A DNA stretch of 64,000 nt. Origin: Ectobius pallidus (taxonomy: Eukaryota; Arthropoda; Insecta; Blattodea; Ectobiidae). Under the pieces are notes generated by a model, which had not been told where the DNA came from, searched no databases, and saw only the letters and a list, made by a program, of their open reading frames with translations. How positions within the stretch are numbered: position 1 is the first letter of the stretch; every line of letters begins with the position of its first letter. The position numbers were made by a program, and so were the translations under genes. The stretch covers positions 201,648,174 through 201,712,173 of the forward strand of contig CAXKWD010000003.1 in the NCBI GenBank assembly GCA_964059195.1, in the 5' to 3' direction. Below are positions 1-10,809 of this stretch, in pieces.

Positions 1-139
1 CTGCAATCATTCAATGGCTGCTCTTTGTACGGTGTTTGACGAGAGAATAATTAGTTGTGATGTTGGTTATCTGTAAGAAATCTTTTTTTTAAAAAAAAGT
101 GTTCTGTAATAATCCGCATACTTTGGAAGAATAAAAGAC

Positions 140-690
140 AGAAATAAAATCAGGTAAACTGATGTAACAAAGTGCCAGAATGCTTTTGTTTAATCAGCGA
201 TAATTGCAATTATGATATGCAGGAAATAAGTTATTTTTAAAATTGATTTCTGAGTTAAGGTCCAGATCGATCCATTAAGCAGCGCTTACGGAAGAACAAA
301 GGTCTAAAGTTTGGTAAGCATATGTGAAAGAATATGTGGGTAGTGTTATTTGTCATAGCTAACTGTATTGCAACTTCCAAAGCCATATATGAATACTGTA
401 AAACAACATGTTGTCATGAGAACTTTTTTTGCATTTGATAAATTATGTATAATACATTAGTATAATAGGCACTAAATTGGGCATTACTCCGGTACCGGTC
501 AACCGATTTGGTCCAATATCAATGGGCTTCTTCCCATGGACATTATAAATGTGTATACAAAGTTTCATGAAAATCTGATAAAGCGTATTTGAGTTATCGC
601 AAGTACAGACACTTGGACAGACAGACACATTTTCCTGTCCACCACACAATCTCAGAAAGTAACATTTTGGCACTTAACAACAAGAAAAAT
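140..690 (-). repeat. Interspersed repeat family A, copy 1
   Basis: About 540 bp that recur on the plus strand at 1856-2198 with 7445-8800, and again at 17571-18095. Shared landmarks, read on the family's plus strand, are a segment resembling AGTTTCATGAAAATC near CAGACAGACA, a block ending GGCATATTTTATGGTAA-like, then AACTAGACCTTTGTTCTTCC, and an end near TTTGTTACATCAGTTTACC. It has no long reading frame. It is probably an old non-autonomous element, but I could not fix its ends or superfamily. Confidence 0.7.
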
Positions 691-1087
691 CTTAAAATAC
701 TGGAAATAGAGCTGAAAAGAGTTGTCAGGCACGTGCTTAACAGAGAGAACATCAAAGTGAGTTGAATGCTCAAATTCTTTTCAGTTCTGTTTCTTTTACT
801 TGAATCTCGGGTGCAAGATTGAAGTAGAGGAGGTTGCTAAATACTGTTGTGAAGATCAGCAAGAGATACGCGGCTTTTTAAATCATATCAAACAGCCTCC
901 AAAGCTTTCACTAAATATTTATTTAATTAAATTAATTTATTAATGTTTTTATTCATATATAGCCTATTCCAAAGACCTATGATTTGATGTTCCTTTTCAG
1001 AGGCACTGTTTACTATGAGAGTCCATGACATTATGGAAGTTGGTATCCATTATATTATTTTCATTATAATCATGTAAAAGTCAAGTG
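691..1087. other. Unassigned AT-rich intronic DNA
   Basis: No gene, splice-supported exon or clear repeat was seen here. Confidence 0.4.
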
Positions 1088-1376
1088 ATCCCTATACAGG
1101 CCATTGAGGCCCAGAGGGTTCCAGGAGGTTGAGGCTCCCAGATTTTGGACATTCGGCACATGAAGGTGGTAAGGTAGTCAGCCTTAGGCACCAGCCGCCT
1201 TTACCCCCGGGATTGCTCCTGGTACTCATTTCTGTTAGAGGCTGAGTCGACCCCAGGGCCATAGTGCCACCAGAAGGATTAGGCCAATTGAAAAACTCCG
1301 ACCTAATCGGGAATCGAACCCGCAACCTTCCGGTTTGTAGCACAGCGCCTCAACCACTATGCTACAGTGTACCCCA
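1088..1376 (-). repeat. tRNA-derived SINE (family S1), full head
   Basis: On the reverse strand it starts GGGGTACACTGTAGCATAG, has a polymerase III A-box-like TAGCATAGTGGTTGAGG, and a B box in GCGGGTTCGATTCCCG, followed by a body with GAGTACCAGGAGCAATCC and GGGAGCCTCAACCTCC. Other copies are at 32818-33103 and, truncated at the head, in both palindrome arms (45242-45470 and 53660-53886). Confidence 0.85.
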
Positions 1377-1855
1377 TTATAATTATGTATTGTATAAAAT
1401 TTATATAATTTAGTGCTTCAAGGTTGACCTTAATAACTTAACACTGGGATGTAGGAAGTTGGGATTTCTCAAACATCTTTGTTAAAGAGACTTAAAAGTT
1501 CAATGTTCAGTCCATATAAAATTTATATGCTGCTGTCAGATACGTATAGATTACAGTGGACAGTACTTTCAACATCTACTTCAAGATACGAATTAAATGC
1601 TGGAATTCTTTTCATTTCGGTACTTCTTATTCAAATCTTCAGCTGGAAACAAAAATAGCAAAGCTAACTAAAAACTGAAGGCTACGTGCTATGCACAGGT
1701 AGAAGTACAATGACTTCAAGTTTGATTCACACTGTATACATATATGAGACTGTGATTCTGTGACGATTGTAATGCATTACAGCTTCTTCATTTGGTTATC
1801 TGTCTGGTTATTAATGCTACTGTACTATGCACAGATGAACTCAAGTGCAGTGTTA
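1377..1855. other. Unassigned intronic DNA
   Basis: AT-rich and without a reading frame or recognised repeat. Confidence 0.4.
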
Positions 1856-2198
1856 TTAAGTTCCAGAAGATTGTGTGGGAGAAGGAAAATGCCTATCCAT
1901 CTGTCTGTGTGTCTGTATGCGTGATAACTCAAATAAGCTTTATTGGATTTTCATGAAACTTGGTATACACATTTATAACATCCATGGGAAGAAGCTTATT
2001 CATATTGGACCAAATCGGTTGACTAATACTGGAGTAAAGCCCAATTTAGTGCCTATTTTATGGTAACATATTAGAAAGACCTTATCAAATGCATTCACTT
2101 ATCATGACAACATATTATTTTAGTGTGTTCATTTACGGCTTTAGAAGTTGCAGTACATTTAGCTTTGACAAATAACACTATTTTCTTCAAATATGCTT
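1856..2198 (+). repeat. Repeat family A, copy 2, left piece
   Basis: Matches 17590-17930 closely. It is cut at 2198 by the GGGTCATTCC element and resumes at 7445, where GCTTATCAAACTAGACC continues the family sequence. The uninterrupted copy 3 reads CATATGCTTATCAAACTAG, which gives the empty site. Confidence 0.8.
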
Positions 2199-2699
2199 GG
2201 GTCATTCCATGCCAAATCATCACAATAAAGTGTAATTTCCAACCGGACCACCTCAGATTTACATGAAATTCGTTAAGAAGTTAAAATACATGAAGTTGCA
2301 CACACACGCAAAATTTTACCCCTCAGTGATTTACGATATTCATACAGCAGGGTTGCAAACATGATAAAAATTGTAAAATTTTCCCTTGCATGCTCTGTAA
2401 AAATAAATCATAACTTTACTTCTAATTGAGGTAAAACCTTCATGTTGGTCTCATTTTGAAGCTAAAGGTACATAGTTTCCATTAAAATAGTTGCATTTCA
2501 AAATATTAATTTTTTCATTCCAAGGTCAAAATGTGTAACCTTTGACCTTGAGTATCTAAGAAACTGTATCTTTAATTTTATTGAAGAAAAGATATGTTAG
2601 GCAGTTAAATGCATTCTATCTTTGGTACAAATTTCATTTTGGGATGGCTTTTGGAACAGGAGAAAAAAATTTCCCTATAATATAAAGCCACATGGCTGA

Positions 2700-3830
2700 C
2701 TCACTCACTCACTGACATTAATGTTTGCCCACTTTCAGATGAGCTAGAAACTTGAAATTTGGTACACGTATAGCGTTTAGGCTGTAAACCACATAAAAAT
2801 TCCAAAAAGATAGTTTTTTTTATTTTTAGCCCTAAAACCCCCCCCCCCCGAAAAAGGGCTCGGCTCGGCTCACTGACATTAATGTTTGACCACTTCCAGA
2901 TGAGCCAGAAACTTGAAATTTGATACAATTTTAGGCTTTTTAAATTTTAGGCTGTAAACCATAGGAAAATTCCAAAAAGTTAATTTTTTTTATTATTTCT
3001 AGCCCTAATAACTCCTGAAAAAGGGCTCGGCTCTGCTCACTGACATTAATGTTAACCCACTTCCAGATGAGCTAGAAACTTGAAATTTGGTACACGTATA
3101 GCGTTTAGGCTGTAAACCACAGGAGAATTCCAAAAAGTTTTGTTTTAAATTTTTAGCCCTACAATCCCACCGAAAAGGGCTCGGGTCGGCTCACTGACAT
3201 TAATGTTTGCCCACTTCCAGATAAGCTAGAAATTTGAAATTTGGTACACTTATAGCTTTTAGGCTGTAAACCACAGGAAAATTCCAAAAGTTTATTTTTT
3301 TTTAATTTTTAGCCCTAAAAACTCCCGAAAATGGGCTCGGCTCGGCTCACTGACATTAATGTTTGTCCACTTCCAGATAAGCTAGAAATTTGAAATTTGG
3401 TACATATATAGCTTTCAGGCTGTAAACCACAGGAAAATTCCAAAAAGTTAATTTTTTTAATTTTTAGATATTTCACCCAGTCGGTCAAGAGTTAGAGCTG
3501 CAGACGCCACGAGGCAGAAACCCACACAAATTTAAAAAAAAATACTTTTTGGAATTTTCCTGTGGTTTACAGCCTAACATTTAAAAAGCCTAAAAGTGTA
3601 TCAAATTTCAAGTTTCTGGCTCTGGAAGTGATCAAACATTAATGTCAGTGAGCCGAGCCGAGCCCTTTTTCGGGGGGTTTTTAGGGCTAAAAATAAAAAA
3701 ATAACCATTTTGGAATTTTTATGTGGTTTACAGCCTAAACGCTATACGTGTACCAAATTTCAAGTTTCTAGCTCATCTGAAAGTGGACAAACATTAATGT
3801 CAGTGAGTGAGTGAGTGAGTCAGCCATGTG
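2700..3830. repeat. Tandem ~155-bp units, direct then inverted, inside the fold-back element
   Basis: Units carrying CACTGACATTAATGTTTG, CCAGATGAGCTAGAAACTTG, GGCTGTAAACCAC and GGGCTCGGCTC begin near 2709, 2870, 3037, 3193 and 3348 on the plus strand. After a spacer at about 3460-3540 the same units run inverted to about 3830. The spacer resembles part of the CAGTGAGTC MITE family (see 61503-62190). Confidence 0.8.
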
Positions 3831-4899
3831 GCTTTATATTATAGGGAAATTTTTTTCTCCTGTTCCCAAAGTCATCCCAAAATGAAATTTGTACCAAAGA
3901 TAGAATGCATTTAACTGCCTAACATATCTTTTCTTCAATAAAATTAAAGATACAGTTTCTTAGAAACTCAAGGTCAAAGGTTACACCTTTTGACCTTGGA
4001 ATGAAAAAATTAATATTTTGAAATGCAACCATTTTTAATGGAAACTGTGTACCTTTAGCTTCAAAATGAGATCAACATGAAGGTTTTACCTCAATTAGAC
4101 AGGGCCGCCACATGGGGGGGGCTGCCGGGTCCAATGGACCCGGGCCCGGGCCCCGAAGGGGCCCGTCTCGGTCCCGGTGATGTAATATAATTTTACGGAA
4201 AACTGGAAAAGTTTGATAAAATGTTCTGTTACACGAGTAACGAGAAGGAAGTTCCACAGAGAAGGGAAGAGTCTAAGCCATAGCTTGAATTAATTAGGGG
4301 ATGGGGGATTTCCCCCTCTCGTCAAAAATTTTCCCTGTGGCATGAAATAAAAATTTATTCCTTGCCAGGGATACGTTTTATAAACTACAGTTTAAAATTC
4401 CAGTGCAATTACTGTTTGATTTCGTGCACTTTACATCCGCATGCCGCAGTCAGGCTAAGCTTCTCAATTGCTGGAAACATGCACTATGTTTATTCATAAT
4501 TCCAATTTAGTTTGTGCTATATTTATTGTTTATGTTGGTATTATGTTTGTAACATATTTTAGCAAATAGCCCCACTTTTGTTTTCATCTTTCAAGTATGG
4601 GTATAATATAATACCGCTGTAATGTATAAGTTTTTGCTTTTTGAATATTTACGCTCCTTATTAATTTTAGTTTATGCTTGGTTCCAATAGACTAGTCCTT
4701 GAAATTACGTTGTTTGTAGTAAAAACACAATATATTCATTTTAAAGTAGTGTCGTGTATTGTATTTAGACGTTTCAACACAATGATTTACTAATCAGGAT
4801 AAACACAATTTAGAATAAGAAAAACAAATACTGTTATAAGGCTTAGTAATAAGAAAATACTGATATATGGGCCTATACTCAAATATTTTGTATTCGCCA

Positions 4900-5352
4900 A
4901 AATTTGGAGAAAAAGTGGGAATATAATAAATCTGTTCACCAGCTATACATAGATTTTAAAATAGCTTATGATTCAGTTAGGCGAGGCAAATTGTACAATA
5001 CCCTCATTGAGTTTTGGAAACCAAAGAAGTTAGTTAGGCTGATCAAAACGTGTCTAAATGAAACCTATAGCAGAGTCAGGGTAGGGAAATTTATATCAGA
5101 TAGGTTCGCCATTAAAAGCGACATGAAGCAAAGAGATACACTATCGCCTTTACTTTTTAATTTCGCTTTGGAATATGCCATTAGGAAAGTTCATTAAAAA
5201 CAAGGTAGGCCTAGAATTAAATGGCAGTCACCCGATTTTAGCTTACGCAGATGATATTTGCTTGTTGGGCGATGACATAAACACAATCGACAGAAATGCA
5301 GAAAGTCTTTTCGGTGTCTGCAAGAATGTTGGATTAGAAATTAATATAGAAA
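4900..5352 (+). pseudogene. LINE reverse transcriptase fragment, first part
   Basis: Two overlapping frames encode the palm of a non-LTR reverse transcriptase. The first has YIDFKIAYDSVRR (the F-x-A/D-x-A-F-D-like motif, Phe replaced by Tyr) and KQRDTLSPLLFNFALEYAI. After a frameshift near 5170-5190 the second has ILAYADDICLLGDD with the catalytic YADD box and VGLEINIEK. The frame is cut at about 5352 by the element at 5353-6243 and continues afterwards. It cannot make an active enzyme. Confidence 0.88.
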
Positions 5353-6044
5353 AAATCCCTTTAGGCAGGCCTACAGGCTGAGGTAGATTTCAAAGTGCTT
5401 TTGGTTTAATTTATTATCGCTGCGCAGCACTCTTCTTTTTTAGCCTTGGCATGGCAAACCCGCAGTAATAAGAACTGAATTCGGTAAAGAGGAAGAGCCT
5501 ACAATCATTTGTTTTGACAACAAGAATAGGGTATAATATTCTGAGAGGCCGTGCGCAAGATCAACAATGAATAAAATTAGCAAAGCCGCTAAACAAGACA
5601 AAATTATGATATTATAATAATTCTTTTAAGTGTTATTATTTTCAAACATTAAAATCTCGCGTCATATGAGAGCTATAAAGAAACTATTTATTGATTTGTA
5701 GAGTACTCATCAAGAGCTTTTCAACGATACCCCACAAGACGTGGTTTCAAAAGTTTCGAATTTTCATCCCCCACCCCCACCCTCACCCTCACTCGAACCC
5801 CCAAATCGTTGGTGTCACTGTGAACTCCGTAGCGAGAACTCTAATTTATTCAAACAAAGTTTCCCTCTATACTTCATAGGGGCCGAGATATACATTTTTA
5901 AAAATTTCAACCCCCTCCCCCGACCACCCCCTTGGGCCAATTTTGCTCATTAACGAACTTGTCCGAACTATTGGGCCTAGAAATAACATATTAAAATTTG
6001 GTTCAAATATCTTCAAAATTACGGCCGCTATCGTGTAAAGATAT

Positions 6045-6093
<49 letters not shown>

Positions 6094-6243
6094 GGTATAT
6101 ATATAAATATCACAAATTTTTTTTTGAACGGGCGGTGGTTTCGTACTCAGGGGAGCATGAAACGTAAAGATATGAAAGAATTTTTCGAAAATCATGACAT
6201 GGTATCCATTGCAATAGGTAGATTTTTCTTCGAAATCTACCTA
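5353..6243. mobile_element. Short non-coding element (family M1), copy 1
   Basis: About 890 bp inserted into the LINE frame: GLEINIEK stops at the left edge and the LINE resumes at the right. It begins near CCCTTTAGGCAGGCC and contains an inverted pair AGGTAGATTTC...GAAATCTACCT near its ends. A second copy lies at 29927-30768. The two are highly similar, but copy 1 has an extra (AT)n tract at about 6045-6095. The A-rich junctions prevent a clean target duplication call. Confidence 0.75.
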
Positions 6244-6945
6244 AAAACGAAGTAAACTTATATGGTCACGGAACGTCAAAATAATGGTCCACAAAATATT
6301 GGAATGGCAGGCAAATCGTTCGAACAAGTGGAAAAATTCAAATATCTGGGAGCAATAATTACAGACACAAATAATGTTAAGGCAGGAGTTAAGTGTAGAC
6401 TCAAATAAGGAAATGCTTGTTTTTATGCGGTTCAGAAACTTTTTTATCTTCTCGTCTTCTGTCCAGGAATTTAAAAGTAAAGATTTATAAGACTATTATT
6501 CTGCCGGTTGTATTATATGGATGTGAGACATGGCCACTTACTGTCGGGAAGAACATACCGGTAACCTGAGAGTGTTAAAAAACAGGGTGCTTAGGAAAAT
6601 GTTTGGGCCTAAGAGGGATGAAAATGGGGACTGGAGAAAACTTCATAACGACGAGCTTCATGACCTGTACTCTTCACCTATATAGTAAGGGTATTTAAAT
6701 CACAGAGGATGAAATGGGCTGGACATGTTGCGCGCATGGGGGAGGAAACACGTATCTCAAAAATATTGACTGTTAGATCTGAAAGGCAGAGCCCACTTGA
6801 AATACCTTGACGTAGGTGAGAGGACAGTATACGACTATATTTAAGGAAAATAGGATTTGCGGGGGATGATTGGATGGAGTTAGCACAGAATATGGTTGAA
6901 GCGGGCTCAGGTAACCGCGGCAATGAACCATCGGGTTCCATAAAA
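6244..6945 (+). pseudogene. LINE C-terminal fragment, continuation
   Basis: Frames joined by eye show FEQVEKFKYLGAIIT, ILPVVLYGCETWPLTV, NRVLRKMFGPKRDENGDWRK and RMKWAGHVARMGEE, the thumb/C-terminal region common in insect LINE products. Stops and frameshifts break it. It is the second half of the copy beginning near 4900. Confidence 0.82.
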
Positions 6946-7444
6946 TAGATAATATTCCTTTAGCTTGCTGAGGAATTGTCTATTGCCATTGAGTAAGTAA
7001 GTAGGCTTAAGTAAGTAAGTAATAAAAAAATGATGGAAATATAGTTTCTAGTATCATTTGGTAACTAACCACCCACGTAACATATGTTTACAGTGTTTAC
7101 ACCAATTAATATGGTCAGAGTAAACTATCCTTTTTTATTTACTTAAATCAGACAACTGTATGAGGATGAGGGGCCCGCAACCAGTAAATGGTCCTGGGCC
7201 CGACCCCAAGATGTGGCGGCCCTGCAATTAGAAGTAAAGTTATGATTTATTTTTGCAGAGCATGCAAGGGAAAATTTTACAATTTTTATCATGTTTGCAA
7301 CCCTGCTGTATGAATATCGTAAATCACTGAGGGGTAAAATTTTGCGTGTGTGTACAACTTCATGTACTTTAACTTCTTATCGAATTTCATGTAAATCTGA
7401 GATGGTCGGGTTGGGAGCTGTGATGATTTGGCATGGAATGACCC

Positions 7445-7629
7445 GCTTATCAAACTAGACCATTAAATTAAGTGAGGTGGCCGAGGTGGTAAAGTCCTGG
7501 ATTCGCATTCTGTATAGTTCTGCTGATGCTGGACGATTTTTAAGAAAACTAGACCTTTGTTCTTCCATAAGCCCTGCTTAATGAATCAATCAGGAGCTTA
7601 ACTCTGAAATCAATTTTTAAAAAAAGTGT
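7445..7629 (+). repeat. Repeat family A, copy 2, middle piece
   Basis: The family sequence resumes with ATCAAACTAGACC, is interrupted by an 84-bp tRNA-like insert, then continues CTTTGTTCTTCCATAAGCCC to about 7625. Confidence 0.75.
7462..7545 (+). repeat. 84-bp tRNA-like retroposed fragment with 10-bp target duplication
   Basis: The insert carries GTGGCCGAGGTGGTAAAG followed by a CTGGATTCGCATTC segment, like the 5' half of a class II tRNA or a tRNA-derived SINE head. It is flanked by AAACTAGACC at 7452-7461 and 7546-7555. The empty site is visible in copies at 17940 and about 290. There is no B box, so it is 3'-truncated or a half-tRNA. Confidence 0.65.
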
Positions 7630-8560
7630 GTGTGGAACGCCATGCATCAGAAGTGAAACTTGTTTTAATTTTTGGATTTTTTTCAATTTGGGATTATTGG
7701 ATTTTTTCAATTTTGGATTGTTGGACTTTTTTAATATTGGGTTTTGGACTTCTTAAATTTTAATTTTGGATTTTTTAAATTTTTATCTTTTAATTTTTTA
7801 TGTTGGAGTTTTGGATTTTTTAAATTGTTTGTTTTTTATTTTCATGTTTTGAATTTTTAATTTTCGATTTTTCATTTAAATTTTTAGATTTTTTAAATTT
7901 TGGATTTTCGATTTTTTAAATTTGTACTTTTTAATTTTTGAATTTTTTGATTTTTTTAATTTTTGATCTTTAATTTTTTTATTCTTTTATTTTTAAATTT
8001 TGGAATTCGATTTTCAATCTCGGATTTTAAGATTACTTAATTTTGGATTTTAAATTTTTTGATTTCTTAATTCTGGAGTTTTTAAAATTATGGATCTCTT
8101 ATTTTTTATTTTTGAATTTTGGATTTTTAGATTTTTTAATTTTTAATTTTGGATTTTTTGATGTTTTAATTTTTAATTTTGGATTTTTTAATTTTTATAA
8201 ATTTAGATTATTGGATTTGTAATTCTATATTTTTTATTTTTTAAAATTTGGATTTTTTATAAAATTTATAATGCCAATAGCTCGAAAAAGTAATGGCCCC
8301 CGCTCAATGCCTGATACCTTTCCCCCGCGCGCTCCTGTAAATTTTTTTAATTTTGGATTTCACCATGCCACTAGCTTGAAGCAGTAATAGCCCCCACTCA
8401 ATACCTGGTACCTTTGCCCCGTGCGCTCCCGTAAATTTTTATAATTGTTGGATTTTCGAATTTTTGATTTTTTTATTTCAATTTTTTTAGTTTTTTAATT
8501 TTGGATTTTTAAATTTTTGTAATTTTTAATTTTTTAAATTTTGGATAAGCCTTCATTGAG
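7630..8560 (+). repeat. Degenerate AT-rich tandem array (GGATTTTTTAATTTT-like)
   Basis: About 900 bp of units close to TTTTGGATTTTTTAATTTT with drifting length. It sits inside copy 2 of family A, where copies 1 and 3 have only a short A/T run, so it looks like local expansion of that run. Confidence 0.75.
8268..8442 (+). repeat. Two direct copies of a ~100-bp GC-richer unit within the AT array
   Basis: The two copies share GCCAATAGCTCGAAAAAGTAAT / GCCACTAGCTTGAAGCAGTAAT-like starts, then CCCCCRCTCAATRCCTG and GCGCTCCYGTAAATTTTT. They start about 95-100 bp apart and differ by scattered substitutions. Function unknown. Confidence 0.6.
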
Positions 8561-8689
8561 TTGATAGTTTTCTGTGCAGTCCGTTCCATCTAAGCCCCAC
8601 TAATTTCGTCATGATTTTGAGCGTAACAATTTCGTGACGATTTTGTCCGTAACACAAGTTTGGGTTAGCTCTAGATTTACTCCTAGCGT

Positions 8690-8800
8690 GGCTAAAGAAG
8701 TTTCACTTCAAAAACATTTTCTGCATATCATAATTGAAATTACCACTGATTAAGCAAAAGCATTCTGGTGCTTTGTTACATCAGTTTACCTGATTATATT
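8690..8800 (+). repeat. Repeat family A, copy 2, right end
   Basis: Ends GCATTCTGGTGCTTTGTTAC followed by ATCAGTTTACCTGAT, matching the end of copy 1. Confidence 0.65.
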
Positions 8801-8880
8801 ATTATTCTATAGTCCAGTTAAAAATTACTTTCATAAAACATTCCATATTTGACAACCTATGTCACTGTGACAAGACCCAC

Positions 8881-9020
8881 CTTAGTGACAGGACTCTGAT
8901 GGACTGTGAATGTCTGGAAGAGCTGAGGTCCATGTCCCACAGTCTCCGGGTGCTGAACAATGACTCTCACAGTCCCCGAGCTGGTTCCATACGCAATCTC
9001 AATCCAGTTGCCACACAGAC
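8881..9020 (-). CDS. KCTD3: KCTD3/SHKBP1-like gene, next internal exon
   Basis: Internal coding exon of 140 bp. The acceptor is TGTCTGTGTGCTAG just before 9020 and the donor GTGGGT begins at 8880. After two bases completing the split codon it encodes 46 residues, starting [19 protein letters not shown] and ending [11 protein letters not shown], and closes in phase 0. The blocks [23 protein letters not shown] and [11 protein letters not shown] are, from memory, nearly invariant in the WD region of KCTD3/SHKBP1. Together with the exon at 57819-57935 it gives an unbroken 85-residue stretch, so the gene runs right to left through the window. The next exon of the family (starting about MLSEKHL) was looked for between 1 and 8880 and not seen. 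Confidence 0.93.
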
Positions 9021-9234
9021 CTAGCACACAGACAATACTCTGCATTACATCAAGCAAGGCATGCTATAACAATTACTCAGGAAATCTACACAGTGTATAT
9101 ACAACAAAATGCCAATTTAATGTCTCCTGCATCTGACATCAAACGTTTAAAGTTCAAAACGTTAGAGTAGACAAATTTACTCTTTGTGTTTCAGATCCTT
9201 TTATCCTTCAAAATATATGTTACGCATGTGTAGG

Positions 9235-9640
9235 ATAGCTTCATGATATGTTACTTATGTAGTGTTGCTTTATAAGGGGCTGAAACATGGACACTGAGGA
9301 AATGGAAAAGAAATATCTAGAGGGCTTTGAGAGATATGGTGTTGGAGGAAAATGGAGAAGATCAGTGGACCGATAAAGTAACAAATAAAGTGTGGATGTG
9401 AAGAGATGTATCTGGGAAGTTGTACTGAAATAAAAAAGGTAAGTGGTTGGGAACATCATGAGACAAAGAGCACTAATGCCGGATGTCAATGAAGGAAAAT
9501 GAAAGGAACAAGAAAACTTGGTAGAAGAAGGATTGACATATGATATACAAAGAAGAAAAGAAGCTATGGAGAGTTAAAAGATGCAGCAGAAGAAAAAAAG
9601 AATTGGAGAGTGGAATTTCACATGGGGAGAACCGCGGTAA
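9235..9640 (+). pseudogene. LINE C-terminal fragment
   Basis: Broken frames give pieces resembling GAETWTLRKWKR, a short WRRMEKIS block, LGHIMRHKTLM and RKLGRRRIDMIYDIK, which are usual at the C-terminus of insect LINE ORF2. Several stops are present. It is followed at 9709 by an (AAT)n tract that may be its expanded tail. Confidence 0.7.
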
Positions 9641-9708
9641 GACAGAAAAAATGTAATGACGACAATGATGATAATAGTAATAGTATTAACAACATTAATA
9701 GAAATAGA

Positions 9709-9764
<56 letters not shown>
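9709..9764 (+). repeat. (AAT)n microsatellite
   Basis: About 18 trinucleotide units, nearly perfect. Confidence 0.95.
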
Positions 9765-9766
<2 letters not shown>

Positions 9767-10809
9767 TAATGTGTACATAAGCCAAAAATAAGTTTGCAAT
9801 GCAGAATTTTCTATTTCATACTTCTTTATGTTACGGAAAAGTTCTTGAACTCTGGTTTTCATTTCCATAAGTATTTGATTGCAATTCTTACAGTTAATTC
9901 GATATATGCCTGATTGTTATTTTGTGGTATGAATGGCTGAATTATTAAAATAAAGCAAGCGAAATGTTTCAAATTTGATTACTACAATGTAATGATAAAA
10001 ATTTTATTTCCAGAAGTAAATTACAAGTAAAAATTACATTTTAAGAATGTAACAATTACTATAATAAATGGGACCAAAAGAGAAATCATTACTGTAATTT
10101 GATTACTTCTACTCAATCACCCCTTCTCTGCATGTGGGACACACTGAACAATAGTCAACAAAAGATTATTACAGTGCACGTCGCTTATTGTGATCACTTC
10201 GGGATGCAGCTAATCTGATGGTAACAATTAATAACAGTAGCTGAAATAATTAGATGAAGGTTATTTATTCATATATAAGATAATACACTACAAAACAGGG
10301 TGAAAAATATTTATTCATAAAATAATACGTAACCGTGAATCATTGAACCACTCATAGGCTAATACAGTAATAGACTGCAAGCAACTATTATTTCAACCAA
10401 TAACAAAGTTTTAATTGTTTTTACTTTCCTTTAGGAGCCCATTAACCAATATTCCATACTCAGTTACGAGATATGAGTGTTTTTGGAAGTCTGTACTGAT
10501 CTCTGGTAGCAAAACATCTAATGCCTGTCTGTTCAAGTCTTTTCATTTTACACTAACCATCGGCATGTCAACACTGTTATCTTCATAAATCAAAAGCTGC
10601 AACTTAACTGTGGGGTGAAACATGTTTTATTTCTTAAAAGAGAAAGTTAGGTAAACCCCCTCGAACTGGTCATCCTGTGAGCTGGGAACAGAATTGCTAC
10701 CTAGAGTACAACACAATAAAGCTGAATTAGAAACGAAACCCTTAAAAACGGAGTTTTGAATAATGTATAGTACTTGGAAATAAAGCCGCAAAAAGGAAAA
10801 TGTGATAAC
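9765..10809. other. Unassigned intronic DNA
   Basis: I recognise no gene or repeat in this kilobase. Confidence 0.4.

Larger units (their letters stand above)
4100..7224. mobile_element. Non-autonomous hAT element, 3.1 kb, with captured or nested LINE
   Basis: Terminal inverted repeats are CAGGGCCGCCACAT (4100) and ATGTGGCGGCCCTG (ending 7224), with an exact 8-bp duplication CAATTAGA at 4092-4099 and 7225-7232. Subterminal DNA is GC-rich (GGGCCC motifs) on both sides, as in other hAT elements. No transposase was found. The interior holds LINE reverse transcriptase pieces and a MITE. Confidence 0.9.
2199..7444. mobile_element. Palindromic element with GGGTCATTCC termini, interrupted by a hAT
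   Basis: The left end GGGTCATTCCATGCCAAATC and right end inverted GGCATGGAATGACCC are flanked by GCTT at 2195-2198 and 7445-7448. Copy 3 of family A shows the empty site with a single GCTT, so this is a 4-bp duplication. Without the nested hAT the element is about 2.1 kb. The first ~500 bp (2199-2700) reappear inverted at 3800-4099 continued at 7233-7444, so it is a fold-back. No coding region is present. The superfamily is not assigned from sequence alone. Confidence 0.8.
1..8880 (-). other. Part of the next (downstream) intron of the KCTD3-like gene
   Basis: Starts with donor GTGGGT at 8880 and continues past the window edge. It contains only repeats, listed separately. No KCTD3-like exon was found. 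Confidence 0.6.

Noticed and set aside
171..674. Family A copy 1 as a MITE with AGTGCCAGAATG ends and TAACAA duplication
   Set aside because: Other copies share at least 25 bp beyond these 'ends', so the apparent duplication is part of the repeat.
5691..5953. Proline/histidine-rich open frames, repeated at 30267-30619
   Set aside because: They cover CCCCCACCC low-complexity DNA in the non-coding element M1; both copies are open in overlapping frames and lack codon structure.
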